Of a stretch of DNA of 8,938 nt, positions 4,888 to 8,938 are shown piece by piece. Location: assembly GCA_023398105.1 (NCBI GenBank), contig JAEWST010000155.1:1-8938 (forward strand), given 5' to 3'. Within the stretch, counting starts at the first letter, position 1. Every line of letters starts with the position of its first letter. Below the pieces are notes generated by a model, which was not told where the DNA came from, did no database searches, and was given only the letters and a program-made list of their open reading frames with translations. The translations under genes were made by a program, and so were the position numbers. Source of the stretch: Bacillota bacterium. GTDB lineage: Bacteria; Bacillota; Clostridia; Acetivibrionales; DSM-1351.

Positions 4888-7800
4888 ATGTATCTTAAAA
4901 GACTAGAAATACAAGGGTTTAAATCATTTGCAGACAAAATATCCTTAGACTTTTCTTCTGGAATTACAGCAGTGGTAGGTCCAAATGGAAGCGGAAAAAG
5001 TAATATAGGCGATGCTGTTAGGTGGGTGTTAGGCGAGCAAAGTGCAAAGACACTCAGAGGAAGCAAAATGGAGGATGTTATTTTTGCTGGTACTGAGAAC
5101 AGAAAACCTGTAGGCTTTGCAGAAGTATCTCTTACTATTGACAATTCTGATAATTATTTGCCTGTAACATATAGTGAAGTAACTGTAACAAGAAGAGTTT
5201 ACCGCTCAGGTGAGAGTGAGTATTATATAAACAAAACTTCTTGCCGACTCAAGGATATTTATGAGTTGCTATTAGATACTGGTATAGGCAGAGATGGGTA
5301 TTCTATAATCGGACAAGGTAGAGTTGATGAGATTTTAAGTTCAAAATCTGAGGATAGAAGGCATATCTTTGAAGAAGCTTCTGGAATTATGAAATACAAG
5401 GTAAGAAAGCAAGAGGCTGAAAGAAAACTGGATTTAACAGAACAAAACCTTATTCGCATTAAGGATATTATTAATGAGCTTGAGTCGCAGATAGAACCCC
5501 TCCGAGAACAATCAGAGGCAGCTAAAAAATATTTATCTTTGAGAGAGGCATTAAAGGAACTGGAAATCAATGTCTATTTAGACAGTATAGATAAGCTTAA
5601 AGAAAAAATTAAAGAATATGAAGTGCAGTTTAAAGATATAAAGGACAATATTGATGCTGAAGAAAGAAGATTACGCAATATAACAGTTCAAAATCAGCAA
5701 AAGAATGAGCTGCTCAAGAGTTTGGAAGTAAAGGTAAATGAAGCAAGAGACAGTTTTTATATAGTCGAAGCAAATCTTGAGAAGAGTAGTTCTGAGATTA
5801 GCTTGAAAAAAGAAAAAATAAGTAGCTTAAATCAGAATATTCACAGACTTGATGAAGAAATTACAGAGCTTGATTCCAAAACCAAACAATTAGTACAAGA
5901 GGAAAAAAATAGACTTAGTAAGATTGAATATTTAAACGGACAACATAAGGAATTTTCAAGTAAGCTTGAAAAATATCAAGCCGAGCTAGATGTGATAATA
6001 TCAACCTTGAGCGAAAGTGAACGTGACATTGAGCTGCTAAAGGCTGGAATAATGGACAAGCTGGATATTCAATCAGATAAGAGAACTCAGATAAATAATA
6101 TTAAAAACCATGTTGAGAATATAAAGAAAAGACAAAATTCTATTGGTACAGAGATTTATACTCTTAAAGTGGAAAAAGATAAAGAAAACATGAAAAAAGA
6201 AGACTTAGCTGAGAGTATACGAAATTCGGCAAATCTTATAAAGCATGAAAAGGAAAAGATTGCGGAGCTAAGTACGGAAAAAAATGAGCTTCAAGCTACA
6301 CTTATTGACTTGGAAAAACAGCAAGGAACTGTAAAAACAGATATACAAGTAAAGTCTTCAAGACACCGCCTGCTCAAAGACATGGAAAAAAGCATGGAAG
6401 GCTATAGTCGAAGTGTAAAGGAAATAATGAATGCCTGCAAAGCATCATCTGATTTTGGAAAAGGTATTCATGGTACAGTTGCACAGCTTTTCAGCGTTGA
6501 TAAAAAGTTTGAAACAGCCATAGAAATGACATTAGGCGGTGCAACCCAAAACATTGTTTCTTCTTCAGAAGATGATGCAAAAAAAGCTATAGACTTTTTG
6601 AAAAGAAACAAATTGGGCAGGGCAACCTTTTTACCTATAACAGCAGTACGGGGAAAGAGACTAGATGATAATACAATTACCAGATTAAAGGAATATAGTG
6701 GCTTTTGCGGTATCGCATCAGATTTGGTAAGCTGTGATGAGAAATATAGGGGTATTGCTTTAAACCTTTTAGGCAAGGTTGCTGTAGTTGAGAATATTGA
6801 TTCAGGTATTAATATTGCGAGAAAGTTTAGTTATTCCTTTAGAATAGTTACCCTTGAGGGAGATATATTAAGTACAAGCGGCTCAATGTCAGGTGGCAGC
6901 AATGACCATAAAGGTTCAGGTATTTTGGGAAGAAACAGAGAAATTCTTGAGCTTGAGGAAGCCATTGAAAGCTTAAAGAAAAAAGATATAACCTTAGGTG
7001 TAAAAACATCTGAAGTTAGAAACATGCTTGCGGAAGTAGATACAGAATTGAATGCAGAAAATATAAAATTAAGAGATAATGAGCTGGTTATAACAAGGGA
7101 TGAGAATCATTTAAGCATGTTAGATGACAATATTGTCAAGCTTGATGCGAAAATTGGTATGCTAAAGGATGAAAAATCCCAAATGCTACAGCAAGAGCAG
7201 GATACAATAAAAGAACAAGAGAAATACGAACTAGAGCTTGAAGCCATTGAAAAGGATATTATTGAAACAAAAGCAATAATAGCAGAACATCAAGAGAAGT
7301 TTAAAGCCAATCAAACGGTCAGAGATGGCTTGCATGATGATATTACTGATTTCAAAATATCAGTAAACTCAATAGCTGAGAGTTTGCAAAGTGTCAATGA
7401 GCATATAGAAAGAATTGCCTTAGATAAAGATACAATGCAGAAAAGTATAAGCAAAAAGGAAGCTGAGAAGCTTAAAGCAAATAATGAGATTGAAGCCCTA
7501 AAACAAGAAATTGAAGGGCTTGAGAGTACAATAAAAAAATTACAAACTGAAAGAACAGGCAAAACTATTGAAATAGACAGACTTGTTGAAGAGAAAAAGG
7601 TTCTAGAGGAAGAATCCTCAGACTTTATTGACAAGCTCAATGAGGCGAATAAGACAATTCATTTGCTTCAAGAGGAATATAACAGGATTGATGTAAAGAA
7701 CACCAAGGCTGAAGCAGAGATGAAAGCCATTCAGGATAGAATGTGGGATGAATACGAGCTTACTTACACAAATGCAGCCGAGCTAAAAAAAGAAATTCAA

Positions 7801-8460
7801 AGCATACCGCAAGCACAGAGGACAATTAATGACTATAGGGCACAGATAAAAATGCTCGGACCTGTTAATGTTTCAGCTATTGATGACTACATTAAAACCA
7901 AAGAGAGATACGAATTTATGTCAGTTCAGCAAGATGACATGGAACAGGCAAAGGAAAAGCTACACAAGATAATACATGAAATGGTACAGGTAATGAAAAA
8001 GCAATTTGTTGACCAGTTCAAAATTATAAATGAAAATTTTGGTATAGTGTATAGAGAGTTATTTGGCGGTGGTCATGCTGAATTAATTATTTGTGACATG
8101 GATAATGTTCTTGAGAGCGGTATAGACATTGAGGTTCAGCCGCCAGGCAAAAAGCTTCAGAATATGATGCTGCTTTCAGGTGGAGAGCGTGCCTTTACAG
8201 CTATTGCATTGCTTTTTGCTATACTGAGAATGAAGCCCACGCCATTTTGCTTGCTTGATGAAATTGAAGCGGCTCTTGACGATGCTAATGTATACAGATT
8301 TGGAGAGTACTTAAAGAAATTCTCCCAAAACACCCAGTTTATTATGGTAACTCATCGTAAAGGTACTATGGAGGCGGCAAATGCAATGTATGGAGTAACA
8401 ATGCAGGAACATGGTATATCCAAGGTAGTATCTATGAAAATGGGTGAAGTTGCGGTTTAA
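4888..8460 (+). CDS. smc: Chromosome partition protein SMC
   Basis: This is a complete 1190-residue condensin ATPase that, with ScpA and ScpB, compacts and helps segregate the chromosome. The start MYLKRLEIQGFKSFADK is the canonical SMC beginning. The frame is open to a TTG at 4876, but the ATG at 4888 with GGGGTG at 4878-4883 is preferred. The N-terminal head has Walker A GPNGSGKS (31-38) and the conserved IIGQGRVDEIL loop (140-150). A long coiled coil covers about 165-510. The hinge covers about 522-672 and ends in the glycine-rich GSMSGGS (665-671). The second coiled coil covers about 680-1030. The C-terminal head has the signature LLSGGER (1095-1101), Walker B LLDEIEAALD (1122-1131) with catalytic E1125, and the H-loop H1156. 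Length and motifs are normal. ftsY follows after 110 bases, a common Firmicute order; rnc, often just upstream, is not in this window. Confidence 0.98.
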   Translation: MYLKRLEIQGFKSFADKISLDFSSGITAVVGPNGSGKSNIGDAVRWVLGEQSAKTLRGSKMEDVIFAGTENRKPVGFAEVSLTIDNSDNYLPVTYSEVTVTRRVYRSGESEYYINKTSCRLKDIYELLLDTGIGRDGYSIIGQGRVDEILSSKSEDRRHIFEEASGIMKYKVRKQEAERKLDLTEQNLIRIKDIINELESQIEPLREQSEAAKKYLSLREALKELEINVYLDSIDKLKEKIKEYEVQFKDIKDNIDAEERRLRNITVQNQQKNELLKSLEVKVNEARDSFYIVEANLEKSSSEISLKKEKISSLNQNIHRLDEEITELDSKTKQLVQEEKNRLSKIEYLNGQHKEFSSKLEKYQAELDVIISTLSESERDIELLKAGIMDKLDIQSDKRTQINNIKNHVENIKKRQNSIGTEIYTLKVEKDKENMKKEDLAESIRNSANLIKHEKEKIAELSTEKNELQATLIDLEKQQGTVKTDIQVKSSRHRLLKDMEKSMEGYSRSVKEIMNACKASSDFGKGIHGTVAQLFSVDKKFETAIEMTLGGATQNIVSSSEDDAKKAIDFLKRNKLGRATFLPITAVRGKRLDDNTITRLKEYSGFCGIASDLVSCDEKYRGIALNLLGKVAVVENIDSGINIARKFSYSFRIVTLEGDILSTSGSMSGGSNDHKGSGILGRNREILELEEAIESLKKKDITLGVKTSEVRNMLAEVDTELNAENIKLRDNELVITRDENHLSMLDDNIVKLDAKIGMLKDEKSQMLQQEQDTIKEQEKYELELEAIEKDIIETKAIIAEHQEKFKANQTVRDGLHDDITDFKISVNSIAESLQSVNEHIERIALDKDTMQKSISKKEAEKLKANNEIEALKQEIEGLESTIKKLQTERTGKTIEIDRLVEEKKVLEEESSDFIDKLNEANKTIHLLQEEYNRIDVKNTKAEAEMKAIQDRMWDEYELTYTNAAELKKEIQSIPQAQRTINDYRAQIKMLGPVNVSAIDDYIKTKERYEFMSVQQDDMEQAKEKLHKIIHEMVQVMKKQFVDQFKIINENFGIVYRELFGGGHAELIICDMDNVLESGIDIEVQPPGKKLQNMMLLSGGERAFTAIALLFAILRMKPTPFCLLDEIEAALDDANVYRFGEYLKKFSQNTQFIMVTHRKGTMEAANAMYGVTMQEHGISKVVSMKMGEVAV

Positions 8461-8558
8461 TAACTGAATCAATTTTCGTATATAAATATTCTATCATTGC
8501 GGGAGAATTATCAATGGTTTGTTGCAGAAATAATTGAGTATAAATAACAACTAAATTT

Positions 8559-8563
8559 GGAGG
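8559..8563 (+). promoter_or_regulatory. Ribosome binding site of ftsY
   Basis: GGAGG lies seven bases before the ATG at 8571. The 110 bases between smc and ftsY contain no clear terminator or promoter, so the two genes may be co-transcribed. Confidence 0.7.
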
Positions 8564-8570
8564 ATTAATA

Positions 8571-8921
8571 ATGGGATTTTTTGACAGACTGAAAGACGGA
8601 TTAATGAAAACAAGAAAAAGTATTACAGAAAAGATAGATCAAGTGCTTGTTTCTTTTGGAAAGGTTGATGAGGAATTATTTGAGGAGCTTGAGGAAATTC
8701 TAATAACATCTGATATTGGTATTGACACTACATTGAAGATAATTGAAAGCTTAAAGGAAAAGGTTCGTGAAAGAAAAATCATTGACGCTATGAAGGTAAA
8801 GGATTTATTAAAAGAAGAACTTAAGGAAATACTAGAGTCTGGAGATAATAGCATAAAATTAGATAATAAGCAAGCAGTTATTATAGTAATTTGTGTAAAT
8901 GGAGTTGGAAAGACTAATTAA
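8571..8921 (+). CDS. ftsY: Signal recognition particle receptor FtsY, N-terminal part, broken by a stop in the P-loop
   Basis: The frame encodes 116 residues. FtsY is the membrane-associated SRP GTPase that receives ribosome-nascent chain complexes from Ffh. MGFFDRLKDGLMKTRKSITE starts the short Gram-positive type of N-terminus without an acidic A domain, and residues 20-95 form the helical N domain with EELEEILITSDIGIDTT (38-54). The G domain begins with IIVICVNGVGKTN (104-116), then a TAA. The same frame continues IGKIE after the stop, matching the expected GKTTTIGKIA, so no base is lost; substitutions alone explain the break. C108 stands where the first P-loop Gly is expected, N116 and the stop replace Thr-Thr, and Glu replaces Ala in GKIA. 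A full FtsY is around 300 residues, so the product would have no GTPase domain. As ftsY is normally essential, sequence error at a contig end is the leading explanation; a true pseudogene is possible. Confidence 0.85.
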   Translation: MGFFDRLKDGLMKTRKSITEKIDQVLVSFGKVDEELFEELEEILITSDIGIDTTLKIIESLKEKVRERKIIDAMKVKDLLKEELKEILESGDNSIKLDNKQAVIIVICVNGVGKTN

Positions 8922-8938
8922 ATAGGTAAAATTGAAAA

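Noticed and set aside
8505..8537. Seven-codon open frame MVCCRNN with a GGGAG upstream, between smc and ftsY
   Set aside because: It is too short to distinguish from chance in AT-rich DNA, and no attenuator-like structure follows it.

Overview
This window comes from a low-GC, endospore-forming Clostridia-type Firmicute, possibly close to Ruminiclostridium/Clostridium. The genus is a guess from gene style and AT-richness. The firmest markers are a complete Gram-positive-type smc followed by the start of ftsY, and a small operon pairing a superoxide dismutase with a tyrosine/arginine-rich protein that looks like a spore-coat component.

Layout, left to right. Positions 1-138 hold a structured repeat read on the minus strand. 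Positions 139-372 are an AT-rich leader with a long inverted repeat. 373-1440 (+) is a complete HD-GYP cyclic-di-GMP phosphodiesterase. A long hairpin at 1481-1534 separates it from the convergent minus-strand operon: a coat-like protein (2244-2666) followed by a Mn-type superoxide dismutase (1546-2181). 2667-3100 has no convincing gene. 3101-3505 (+) is a CoA-binding (YccU-type) protein and 3661-4416 (+) a TM1586-type nitroreductase-like protein. 4417-4887 is non-coding and holds two more copies of the structured repeat plus several other hairpins. smc occupies 4888-8460, and ftsY begins at 8571.

The smc-ftsY block is core housekeeping: chromosome condensation/segregation, and the signal-recognition-particle receptor. 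The five genes to its left look like accessory or stress/sporulation functions. They lie between copies of one repeat in opposite orientation (1-127 on minus, 4713-4838 on plus), with a third, shortened copy just after the nitroreductase stop.

Two features deserve most attention. The first is the repeat family: each copy has a conserved bulged hairpin, and the two long copies have a second one. It has no associated protein here and may be a non-autonomous mobile element or structured RNA. The second is ftsY, whose reading frame meets a TAA inside the GTP-binding P-loop only 18 bases before the window ends, with other unusual substitutions close by. This is either real decay or, more likely, sequence error at a contig end. 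The window also begins inside a repeat, as an assembly break would.
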